This document shows, one piece after another, positions 55,578 through 64,000 of a stretch of DNA of 64,000 nt. The first letter of the stretch is position 1; every line of letters begins with the position of its first letter. The stretch is taken from NCBI RefSeq assembly GCF_027595985.1, contig NC_073305.1, positions 169,454,172 to 169,518,171 of the forward strand, written 5' to 3'. The notes below the pieces were generated by a model. It searched no databases, was not told the DNA's origin, and saw only the letters and a list, made by a program, of their open reading frames with translations. A program made the translations under genes and the position numbers. Source of the DNA: Sorex araneus. Lineage: Eukaryota; Chordata; Mammalia; Eulipotyphla; Soricidae.

Positions 55578-57000
55578 CTATAATAGTTTCTGGAACTAAC
55601 TTTGAGAGCAGCTCACCTCGTGCCATCTCCAGTACCTTTGGCCCCTATGCAGCAGAGAGGGCTAAGAACTACCGATTGAACAGATGCATCCAAGATCGTT
55701 CTGTTAAAAGATGGCAGCTCAGTTAAATCTGACTTTAATTCCCTTCATTTCTCTTCTCTTTGGAGCAGTAAGTGTATCTATTCCATCATGGGTTTGAAAC
55801 ATGTTATTCCTGTATTGACTTAGTGAGGGACATCATATGTTATTGTCTTGTAAAATATTCTCATTATAAGATTACATAGCCTGCAGTGACTCTATGTTGA
55901 ATAAATTATTGACAAGGGGAGCTTCACTCTCTGAGCAGTGATAAATTCAGCAAAGCACATACGAAGTCATGCATATTTATTAAGAAATTATTGAGAGAGC
56001 TCTTTAGTAGGCAGACATTTTAATTTTGCAATCTCATGAACGTGGACACAATAAAAAATAAGTTCAACTCCCATGAAGATAAAACTACAGTTCATCAATA
56101 ATGCATACTTTAATGGTAGTCTAATCTTCATGGAATTATCTTCGTTCTTGTGAAATCAATTTCAATAGAAATAAACATAATGGCATTTAAAATAAAGTTA
56201 GTGTTTTTTTTTTTTTGTTGGTGGGGGAGAGGGGGTTAGAGCCAGATTTAAAAAAAATCAGGACGACATCTATGAGTAGCTACTTGCTCTTTATCTCTGT
56301 CACTGTCTTTCCCAATCCTTTCCCAACTATACAACTACATTCGATGACTCAGAGGCTATTTGGAGAGGCCACCTGTTTTAAATGGCACCACAGGAAACAC
56401 GGTTGTCTTCTCATAACTTGACCCTACATCTGATTGGTTGAAACGTGAAGGATTTAAGAAAAAAAAAATATTGTCAATAGACTGATGCATCTTCAATGTG
56501 ATATTTACTGGAAGGCAGCGGGGATCCAGTTTATATTTATTTTCCTCTCACGAAACATTGGTATTGTCGTGAAGGAAAACGTAAAGTAAGCCAAAGGGCA
56601 GAAGGGAAAAACGGGCAAAACTCCTCCAAGGACAAATGGGTTCAGCGCCCATACTTGTCTTGACAATCACTGTTTGACAGTTGAAGGCAATCCCGTAGCA
56701 GAACGAGCTATGCCACGCCCCCACTCCCCTTTCCTGGATAACCTTTTATCTGGAAACCTCGGGTCGAAACTTCACCCCTTCTTTTATTATCTGCTGATAT
56801 GATATTTATAAGCCGCCGCTGGAAAAGTGCTGGCAGTCTGTCTACAGTTACACAACTTAGCAGGGAACTTCAGAGCCGGCCTCTGAAAAGTTGCCTAACA
56901 CTCCAACGTGCAACTTGAGTCCCACCTAGTGCAAGAAAGACCCTCGGAGGCTGCAAGGGAGTAGCACCTCCCAACTCACACGGTCACGGGGTCCTCTGCT
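55578..57000. other. Apparently unique DNA upstream of the AIG1 CpG island
   Basis: No clear mobile element lies in this stretch. GC content rises from about 56500. It holds the TATA-like element and single KLF/Sp1-like motifs, and may contain distal promoter elements. Confidence 0.55.
56813..56822 (+). promoter_or_regulatory. TATA-like element upstream of the CpG island
   Basis: TATTTATAAG is followed by a GC-rich segment (CCGCCGCTGG). It lies about 640 bases before the AIG1 ATG in apparently unique DNA that also holds CACGCCCCC at about 56714. It could mark an alternative upstream TSS, but nothing in the sequence proves transcription there. Confidence 0.25.
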
Positions 57001-57219
57001 GGGAGACCCTCCCTCCTCTCCCTCCCCTACCCCCCTCCCCAGTTTAGCCCCCAGCAAATATCCCCGGCACCGCGGCTGCAGTTCCCGGGGTGCAAAGTCG
57101 GTGCACGGGGGTACGTTTCCCCGCAGCTGCCCCGCGCCCACCCGCTGCAGCGGGGGGCCCCTCCCGGTCGGCGCGGGCAGGGGTGGGGGGACCCGGGCCC
57201 GGCGAGGCCAGTTGCAGAA

Positions 57220-57248
57220 TGACGGCGATGACGGAGGAGCTGACGCCA
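57220..57248 (+). promoter_or_regulatory. Cluster of three CRE half-sites (TGACG)
   Basis: TGACG occurs at 57220-57224, 57229-57233 and 57241-57245, all on the + strand and all within 26 bases. It is the CREB/ATF half-site, which is active in CpG-island promoters. The cluster lies about 205-230 bases before the AIG1 ATG. The motifs are seen directly; binding is inferred. Confidence 0.5.
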
Positions 57249-57451
57249 CAAGGCCCGCCCGCCCGTCCGCCCGCCCGCGCAGGTCGCCCGGCGCTCGCGG
57301 TGCCGCCGCTCCCGCGGCCCCTCCCGGCCCGGCCCGGCCCGCCACGCCCCGCCCGCCGCCGCGCCCCGCCCCGCCGCCCGCGCGCCCGGGTTCCCACGCC
57401 GCCGGCCCCCGCGCGCCCCGCCAGCCCCGCCGGCCCAGGCCCGTGGCGAAC

Positions 57452-57592
57452 ATGGCGCTTGTCCCCTGTCAGGTGCTGCGGGTGGCCATCCTGCTGTCCT
57501 ACTGCTCCATCCTGTGCAACTACAAGGCCATCGAAATGCCCTCGCACAAGACCTACGGCGGGAGCTGGAAATTCCTGACGTTCATAGATCTG
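57452..57592 (+). CDS. AIG1: AIG1 coding exon 1 (androgen-induced gene 1), partial gene
   Basis: This exon encodes 47 residues beginning [18 protein letters not shown] and ending WKFLTFIDL, which I recognise as the N-terminus of AIG1. AIG1 is a multi-pass membrane protein of the AIG1/ADTRP family that hydrolyses fatty acid esters of hydroxy fatty acids (FAHFAs). The family uses a catalytic threonine; Thr43 is present here (codon 57578-57580), while the partner histidine lies in a later exon outside the window. Residues about 8-24 form the first hydrophobic membrane segment. The start is supported by an A at -3 and a G at +4, and by the conserved MALVPCQ opening. The exon ends in phase 0 at CTG|GTAAGG. 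Compared with the human protein as I remember it, position 11 is Val instead of Met and position 33 Lys instead of Gln. There is no frameshift or premature stop. Confidence 0.96.
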
Positions 57593-57598
57593 GTAAGG
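57593..57598 (+). promoter_or_regulatory. AIG1: Splice donor of AIG1 exon 1
   Basis: GTAAGG follows the last codon (CTG, Leu47). Translation continues open past it, but the downstream residues are low-complexity Pro/Ala/Arg unlike AIG1, so the exon end is placed here. Confidence 0.9.
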
Positions 57599-57700
57599 CC
57601 GTCCCCGCCCCCCTGTGCCCCCCCTCCTCCACCCCTCCCCGCCCCGCGCCCCCGCTGCAGGCTCCCGCGCCTGGCCGTGTCGGGGCGGGCGCGGGCACCT

Positions 57701-57719
57701 GCGCGCGCGCGCGCGCGCG
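57701..57719. repeat. (GC)n dinucleotide tract in intron 1
   Basis: An uninterrupted alternating GC run of 19 bases lies about 110 bases after the AIG1 splice donor. Alternating GC is the classic Z-DNA-prone sequence, and the tract lies in the CpG island. Confidence 0.9.
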
Positions 57720-57949
57720 TCTCCAGCATCCGCCCCTGCCCTCGCCTCTCCCCCCTCCCCCCATCAAACCACCCCCCTCCGCGACGATCGCGTCTGAAGG
57801 CCTCGGCTGCTGCTCCCCCGGCCCCCCCGCCGCGGCTGCACCTTCTGAGCCACCCCCTGGTAGGACCTGATCGCTGGGACAGCGAGGGAGGAGGTGGGGC
57901 GCAGCCAGGTAGTGGGGTTCTTTGGAGGGCGACACAGACCAGCTTCTAA

Positions 57950-60680
57950 GAGGTGACACGGCCAAAGAGTCTCAGTTTAGCCAATGGCTCAGGGGACGGA
58001 CGACCTTGATCCTGGGTGAACTGAGCCGCCCCACCCCCTGCCACCTTCACCACCAGGTGCTTCCCGGAGCACCCACCGTGGGAATCAACTCTCAGCCAGT
58101 GAAGGAAACTGGATATGGTCGAATTACTTGGAGCTTCCTTGGAAAGCACCAGAAGCAGCCTCAAGAAGAAGAGAAAGCGCCTAATAAAGTCTTCTTTGCT
58201 CGCCTTCTGTCCATTGTCAGCATCTCTCCCTACCCACCCCCTCATCCCCCCCAAGTGACAGGGGAGAGAGCTTTTCCAAGTGCATTCCCATTGTGATTTT
58301 ACACTCTGCTGGCTTTCCCAGTGTGGTTTTACACTCCGAGTGTTTGCATAAGCAGCTCCTCCGTTGGCACACAATAGCCTTGGCAGTTGAAGTTGTTTTT
58401 CGTTTGCTCTTAAAAAAAAAAAAAGCATCTTCACTTTTGGCACTGAAAGAACCAAAGGACTCAAAATCAGTCACATGTGCCCCAAAGTCCAATAGTGACT
58501 CGGGACTTCTGGGTGAAAGGTGGCTAATTAACTTAGACAAAACCAAACAAGTTGAAAGGTGATCCAGTCTCGTTAAAGGACTAAAACAAAAGCACCAGTT
58601 GGAGGACTGAGGAAAGGAAATGTAGCAGCCATTTCTGGGATGGGCAGCTTGCCAGGATCAAAAACAGGGTTGGCAACACAAGACACAAGCAAGATGGGAA
58701 TCTCTAGTGTTGACCCTCCCCATTTTGATGAAAACTAGATATCATATAACTGAGTTTGAATAGGATCCCTCAAGGAAATACCATCAGAGGGATTTTTCTT
58801 AGAAATAACCACCTTAGATTTGTATTCTGTTAGATGCTTTTAAAGAGGATCCTAAGGCTCCCAGTAGTCTCCAAATGGCATATGTGCCCTGAAGCACGCC
58901 TGACTTCCCAGGAAATGGAGTGTTTCGAGGGATTCAATGTTCAGATCCTCAACTTCTGTTCCTTTTGTTGAAACTGATCTTCCTCTGAACATGGCTGATG
59001 CCTGCCAGATCTTCCTCCCCATTCACCCAATGCATTAGCACCTGGCACGTCTCTGGGCTGTACTAGTCTGTGCCTTTAAGCAGTCAGAATACACAAGAAA
59101 ACACATGTTTGTCCCTAGGACTAGTCAGACTTGTTGTGACAGCAAGTCCTACTGACTTGATGGACTGATCAATGGGGATTGACTCTGCCAATTCTGTTTT
59201 ATACATTTTCCGTGGATTGAATGAGCTCAGTCTGCAGTTCCTGAGAGTCTGATAAATAGGTTTCAGAGCCTTATAACGTATATATTCCTTTACCCAGGCT
59301 ATCTACTCATGTCAAAAGTGGCTATATGTAACTTTAAAATAGATGCATTTACTCGGAGGGTTCTGTAGCATCCCTTTTGGACCACCCCTTTATTACATTG
59401 CTTAGCTGGCTCTCAGTTAGATCTGGCCTACATGGGTGTTGCTAAGGAGTAGCACTGAGGTAAAACACAGGTGGACACCCCTCCAGAACCACAGGAACTT
59501 TCCAGTTCCCAGAAACACATTTTTGCTATAGGTGCTGATACAAGTTGGGTAGAGCAGAGGGGAGAGAATAGAGGGTGAGAAAGATAGAAATTCAGGATAT
59601 AAGTTAACACATGAGTGATGGCTCTACCTCAAATTGGCATTACTTATTATATTCTCAAGATCTCAAGAAATGAATACCTCTCATAATCTTTGACATGAAA
59701 CTGTAGTAAAATCAATTTATCTCTGCTAAAATTCATTGAGTTTATATTTATATAGCATTTGATTATGTTTGCTTTTTAAAAATCACACTAAACATGACAA
59801 GTTGACTTTTGCTTGCCTGTATTTCAGGTCATAAATTCAGATTTGAATCTTTCACTTTGTTTCATTTTTCAATTTATTTCTATTTCATTAAAAAAGCTTT
59901 GAGTCAATTACTTAAAAAAAGTTTGAATATTAAATAGTAGTACTATGGCTTTTGATTGAAATATAAAAACTATCTTTAGCCAAGAGTTCTATTGAGAAAG
60001 TATGCCTAAAATATATTCATAAATCCAATTAAAGTGATTTTTTTTTTGAAATCAGAGATTTGGGATCTTTAAAGCTTAAGCATCATACAGCTGTTACAAC
60101 AACCAACCTGTCAATTCTAAATAATAGCATGAATAGATTAGGCCACTATAATTTATCCGTTTAACTTTGTTTTTGTATGTGAGTGTGTGTAAAAACAAAG
60201 CAGTAAAGTTTATTTTTTGGTCCATTGGACAGTTTTAATGATTCAAAGGTTGTTAGCTCAATTTTGAGGTCAGACCCCCTTTTTGGTCTACAGTGGTTGA
60301 AAAGTAGCAGGGTATGGCATATATCTGATATATCATATGTATGCATACACACACACACACACATATAATGGGTGATTCCATGTTCCCTGACAGCAGTCTA
60401 CCAGAATGTAGGCCAGGAATTGTCATGCTACATGGATCCAGGAACAGATGGTTATGTGGCAGTGACCATTCCAGATCTGTCCCTATTTTTTTCTGAGTTG
60501 GAATATCAGCCCACTGGAATCAGAGCTCATGGTTAAAAACTGAAACACAAGTTACTGCTCTCAGCAATCTAACACTGTTTTTTCTCCAACATTTTCTCTT
60601 AGCAATGAGCAACTTTAAGGAACTATAGTGTTTCAGGGAAATTCAAGTTAATTGAAAATGGAAGCATCTGCATGGTGGGC
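57950..60680. other. Intron 1 DNA without recognised elements
   Basis: Apparently unique sequence; a short A-run at 58411-58423 and a (CA)n at about 60349-60362. The open frames here show no recognisable domain. Confidence 0.6.
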
Positions 60681-60689
60681 AGAGTACCG

Positions 60690-60877
60690 TGCCCTCCAGC
60701 ATATCCATATCAGAATCCCTAGGACTTGTCCCTATGATTCAGAGCAAAAAGGAATTGGCTAACAGCTCATCCGGAAGTGAGGCAGTTGAAGCAATTGAGT
60801 GTCCCAACCTGTGGAACTGGATAACGGGGTTCAGGAGGAGAGGGTGTGAGAGTGAGAGGGAGAGGGGAGACAAGCAT

Positions 60878-60929
<52 letters not shown>

Positions 60930-61577
60930 GTGAGCAAAAGCAAAAGGTACTTTATTGTAACTCCACAGCACTCATGTATGCTTAGGCTTCAACCTACTTG
61001 TGTCATGGCCTTAAGATAAAACTAAAAGTAACTAATGGCACCTGGGGCAACTAGGGGAGATAACAGTAGATATCCAGAAGGCTGATCTATCTGTTCCTGT
61101 TGGCTAACCATCCTGCTCTTGAAAAATATCCCAGTCCTCCGGTTCTTGTAAAATGGCTTTCTCAACCTGTTAATGTGAATGTTTGACCGCAAGCTATATG
61201 CTTAAGGCCTGCTCACTACAATTGAGTAATGAAATGGACTTGCATCTTTGTATGATTACAGAGGCTCTGTGAAGGCAAGGGATACAGGAAAGATGTGAGT
61301 TGTAGAGAGATGTGACTGCAGAGATGTGATATTGTTGGCTTTGAAGATGGAGGAAGTGGCCAGGAGCCAAGGAATGTGGGAGGTGTCTAAAAGCTGGAAA
61401 GAGCAAGAAAACTGTCTACTTAAGCTTCCAGAACAAACATATTCCTATTGATACCTTGATTTTAGCCTTGTGGGGCCCGTTTTGGACTCGCGCCTATTAG
61501 AATGTAAAATAATAAATGAATGTTATTTAAGCCATTGAATTTATGGTAATTTGTTAGAGCAGCAATAGAAAATGAGT
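60690..61577 (+). mobile_element. MLT1-type MaLR LTR in AIG1 intron 1
   Basis: The left part (CATATCCATATCAGAATCCC) and right part (GAAGATGGAGGAAGTGGCC, ACCTTGATTTTAGCC, TTAAGCCATTGAATTTATGG, GTAATTTGTTAGAGC) match an MLT1 LTR. A (CA)24 microsatellite and about 250 bases of unassigned sequence lie between. AATAAA-type signal at about 61511. Confidence 0.75.
60879..60926. repeat. (CA)24 microsatellite in AIG1 intron 1
   Basis: 48 bases of uninterrupted CA within the MLT1 LTR. Uninterrupted arrays of this length are usually polymorphic. Confidence 0.97.
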
Positions 61578-62094
61578 ATGCTTAAATTTCTCCTCTGACC
61601 TACTGGGTGAACAACATTGTTTCTATATTTATTCGGTGACTCAACTACTTCTTTACATTAGATAACTGGTTAATTTTTGTTTTAAACCAAAATACAGGTT
61701 TTGAGGGTACTTCATCTCTGGATTCATGCATAGGGGACATGTAACAATAGGTAATATAAGAATCTAAGAATCTATAAAAATTCACAGCACTGGAAAATCT
61801 AGGTCTCTTTTTTACTGTGAAGTATTTTTAAAAGCTATCATTATGCAACATGCCTTGCCAGGAGAAGGAATACTGGAAATAAGCTGGAAAGAAAGAAAAT
61901 TTAAATTACCGGATGTTCAAATATTTCCTTGACTGACAGTACAGTAGATGAATGTTCTTGAAATGAGGTTAGATGTTAGCTGGGTCATAGAAATTTCTAA
62001 CCTCCCCCCCCCGCAATTAAAATAATGAATGTATGAAACCATGGTTATGAAACCACGGTTATATGTGAACATGGACTGATTACCATCAAGATGT

Positions 62095-62144
62095 ATTATT
62101 TAAGAGGAAAGAGTAGGATATTATTTAAGAGGAAAGAGTAGGAT
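62095..62144. repeat. Perfect 25-bp tandem duplication
   Basis: The unit starting ATTATTTAAGAGG and ending GTAGGAT occurs twice head to tail (62095-62119 and 62120-62144). Another short duplication (ATGAAACCAYGGTT) lies at 62034-62062. Confidence 0.95.
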
Positions 62145-62605
62145 ATTTTAGGTGAGATGGTCATGAAGTAAGAATCTGATGCCAGGTATAGTTCAACAAT
62201 AGAAACCCCCAAGTTAATATGGGCCTGGAGCTAGAATTAGCCTATTCAGAAATTAAAGGATTATTCCCCAAAATATGTAATAATTGCCTCAATGATAATG
62301 AAAAGGAGGGATAAGAACAAAACTGGCTTAAAAATATTAAATGAAAAGGGCAATTGTATGTTAATGACTCAAAATAGTGCTGAGTATAATAGAGGAATAG
62401 TAAGTATTTGGATAAATGGAAACTTCTTTCCAAAATCTCAGTAAGCACCCTCTTCTTGTCCTTTTCCTTTTTCAATGTGTAAAATAGTAGTGATATAAAA
62501 AACATATGTAGAACTTCATGTGATGTACATAGGAGACTCTCTGAGTCAGAATCAGCTGAAACACATGAACTGAACATTTATTATTAGAAGTAAAATTAAG
62601 AGGGG

Positions 62606-62785
62606 CCTGGAGACAGTGAGTAGGATGCTTGCCTTGCAAATGGCCCACCCATGTTTGATTCCCTATACTCCTTATGGTCCCCAGAATCCTACTAGGAGTG
62701 ATCTCTGAGCACAGAGCTAGGCATAAGCCCTGAGCACGGCCAGGTGTGACTCCCAAAATTTAAAAACAAAAACAAAAGCAAAAAA
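62606..62785 (+). mobile_element. Old poly(A)-type tRNA SINE in AIG1 intron 1
   Basis: GGGGCCTGGAGACAGTGAG, GTTTGATTCCCTATACTCC, GGAGTGATCTCTGAGC and GCCAGGTGTGACTCCC followed by an A-rich tail. The only clear SINE found in the intronic part of the window. Confidence 0.85.
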
Positions 62786-64000
62786 AGAAAATAGTTATAC
62801 TTGATTTAAAATATACTCTTATTTAAAGATGGAAACAGGAAAATGACAGTCTTACTTGCTCTTGTACTTTTCATCATGTCTTTGAGCTCCCCTACTCCCA
62901 ACTTCACTGACTTTCAGTACTTCCTTGGGCAGAATATTATTTAGAAGCATCCCAAAGCATGGTCTGAGGCTAGCATGAATGACCCGATCTGGGAGCCACT
63001 AAGAAATGTCGAGCTGTTTTGGATGATGTATTCATAAATGATGTATGGAAAATACAATTAACTAATGTAAATTCTGGTACCTCAATAAAAATGGTAAATA
63101 AAATTCACACACAGTAAACAAGAAACAAGCAAAAAAGTAAAAAAGAAATGTGCAACTTCTCCATACTTTCTGAGTCAGAGGCTATACTTTAAGAAGGTAA
63201 TTCTTCTGTACTAATTCTGGTTTGACTAATTCTGCTCTAGGCCACTGTTTTGGTCTTGTAATCTGACATAGTTTATGGGACACAGCTTCAATGTATTGTC
63301 TGCCTGTACTACCTAAAGCATAGACATCTCAAAATATATTTAAGATGAGGTTTACTGCAACACAATTAGAAATGTGAAAGAAATATTTTTAAAAACATTA
63401 TGTACCTGTGTATTTATTAGGCTGCTAGGATAGGTTGTCTCTTGCTATGGAGAAACAAATTCAGTTAATCTTCAGGGAAACGAGAGTTAAAAGGAAGATA
63501 CTCTTGGTTGCATTATTTTATAGTCCCAAGAGGCTTAACCCTTAAGTAGGAAAAGTGCTATTCTTCCCTGACAACAATTTTTCAAAATTATTTATCACTC
63601 AGTCCCAAAAGAGACATTGGAAGCATTTAATTAAAATTGAAAGTAGATATTGCTATTGCTTGCTGTTGCTTTTTAGCAGAATATACAGAAATATTCTTAT
63701 AGTTAATGTTTCTTATATTAGGATTTTATGAAAACCAAAGCTAAGGAAGGTCATACTTTTTTTTTTTCTGGGTGAAGGCACTTTTTGGTGGAGGCTTAAA
63801 GTAATATAATCTGGGTACCTACTTATTTTTTTAATCTAACTCTATTTCAAAAGAACTTTAGAAATCCACAGTGGGAGCAAGATAAATAAGGGCTCAGATG
63901 TAGGAATACTTTGGGGGTTCAAAGAACAGGAAATGGCCACGCATACCTAAAGGATGTATTTTCTTGCTGTTAACCCTGCTAAGAATTTTTGACATTTAAA

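Larger units (their letters stand above)
57000..57900. promoter_or_regulatory. AIG1: CpG island promoter of AIG1
   Basis: This stretch is extremely C+G-rich with dense CpG dinucleotides, in strong contrast to the AT-rich flanks. It covers the AIG1 start codon and splice donor. Several GC-box (Sp1/KLF) matches lie upstream of the ATG, for example CACGCCCCGCCC at about 57343 and GCCCCGCCCCG at about 57362. No TATA box lies within 150 bases of the ATG. This fits a dispersed housekeeping-type promoter, with transcription probably starting about 20-150 bases before the ATG (inference). Confidence 0.88.
57593..64000 (+). other. AIG1: AIG1 intron 1 (5' part, runs off the window)
   Basis: The intron starts with GTAAGG directly after the 47th codon. 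No later AIG1 exon, and no other exon with both splice sites and a recognisable protein, is visible up to the window end. The first 300 bases are CpG-rich and hold a (GC)n tract. The rest is AT-rich with one MLT1-type LTR, one old poly(A) SINE (62606-62785), a (CA)n microsatellite and a 25-bp tandem duplication. Several-kilobase first introns are usual for this gene. Confidence 0.9.

Noticed and set aside
1..56000. HIVEP2 exons expected upstream of AIG1 from human gene order
   Set aside because: No zinc-finger coding sequence or second CpG island was seen; the neighbour is probably outside the window.
56740..56756. CCTTTTATCTGG as a CArG box upstream of AIG1
   Set aside because: Does not fit CC(A/T)6GG; no support for SRF binding.
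57044..57578. Long Pro/Ala/Arg/Gly frames on both strands over the CpG island
   Set aside because: GC-rich DNA lacks stops by chance. Only the frame containing [10 protein letters not shown] matches a known protein; the rest are shadows.
1..64000. CRISPR arrays, operons, prokaryotic terminators
   Set aside because: The DNA is mammalian; regular-looking repeats are SINEs or microsatellites.

Overview
The window is mammalian nuclear DNA, most likely from a shrew (Sorex-like, order Eulipotyphla). It is AT-rich, gene-poor and full of retroelements. It carries many copies of a tRNA-headed SINE (head like GGGCTGGAGCGATAGCACAG) that I associate with soricid shrews. It also carries L1 and HAL1-type LINEs, MaLR/MLT1 LTRs shared by placental mammals, and an RTE-clade LINE. 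The species is inferred from repeat style, not from a database search.

Only one host gene is supported: the first coding exon of AIG1 (57452-57592, + strand, 47 codons, ending at a GT splice donor). It sits in a strong CpG island (about 57000-57900). Intron 1 runs from 57593 past the right edge of the window. Everything left of about 56.5 kb reads as intergenic DNA upstream of AIG1. In human the upstream neighbour is HIVEP2, but no exon of it is visible here.

Layout. 0-13 kb: old L1 and SINE debris, one internally deleted RTE derivative (about 3.08-3.45 kb), a HAL1-like ORF1 remnant (5.2-6.0 kb) and several RTE-tailed SINEs. 13-21 kb: both SINE families, an ERV LTR-like segment (about 16.8-17.3 kb) and an L1 3' end. 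21.4-23.85 kb: a long, 3'-truncated RTE copy with 5' UTR, dead endonuclease and a 331-codon open reverse transcriptase segment. 24-33 kb: SINEs, an L1 3' end with target-site duplications (TSDs), and HAL1/L1 remnants. 33.0-35.8 kb: a three-layer nest, L1 in L1, then a 5'-inverted (twin-primed) RTE, each insertion with clear TSDs. 36.1-36.6 kb: an RTE 3' end. 37.2-37.4 kb: a second internally deleted RTE derivative. 37.5-43 kb: young poly(A) SINEs and L1 pieces. 43-52 kb: mostly old L1 and MLT1, almost no young SINEs. 51.28-52.43 kb: a solo ERVK-like LTR with a perfect 6-bp TSD. 52.7-55.6 kb: SINEs. 56.5-64 kb: the AIG1 promoter, exon 1 and the start of intron 1, including an MLT1 LTR.

The most interesting system is the relation between the RTE LINE and its SINE parasites, which can be followed inside this one window. 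The autonomous RTE supplies a 5' UTR block (21866-21979) and a 3' end (36500-36605). Two internally deleted derivatives join those two ends directly. A tRNA-headed SINE (at least 12 copies) consists of a tRNA-Ala-like promoter head, part of the RTE 5' UTR and the RTE 3' end, including the last codons of its ORF. A second SINE family (at least 13 copies) uses the same tRNA head but a different body and an A-rich tail, suggesting L1 mobilisation. The same promoter head has thus been paired with two retrotransposition machineries, a parallel to the Bov-tA/BovA/BovB system of ruminants.
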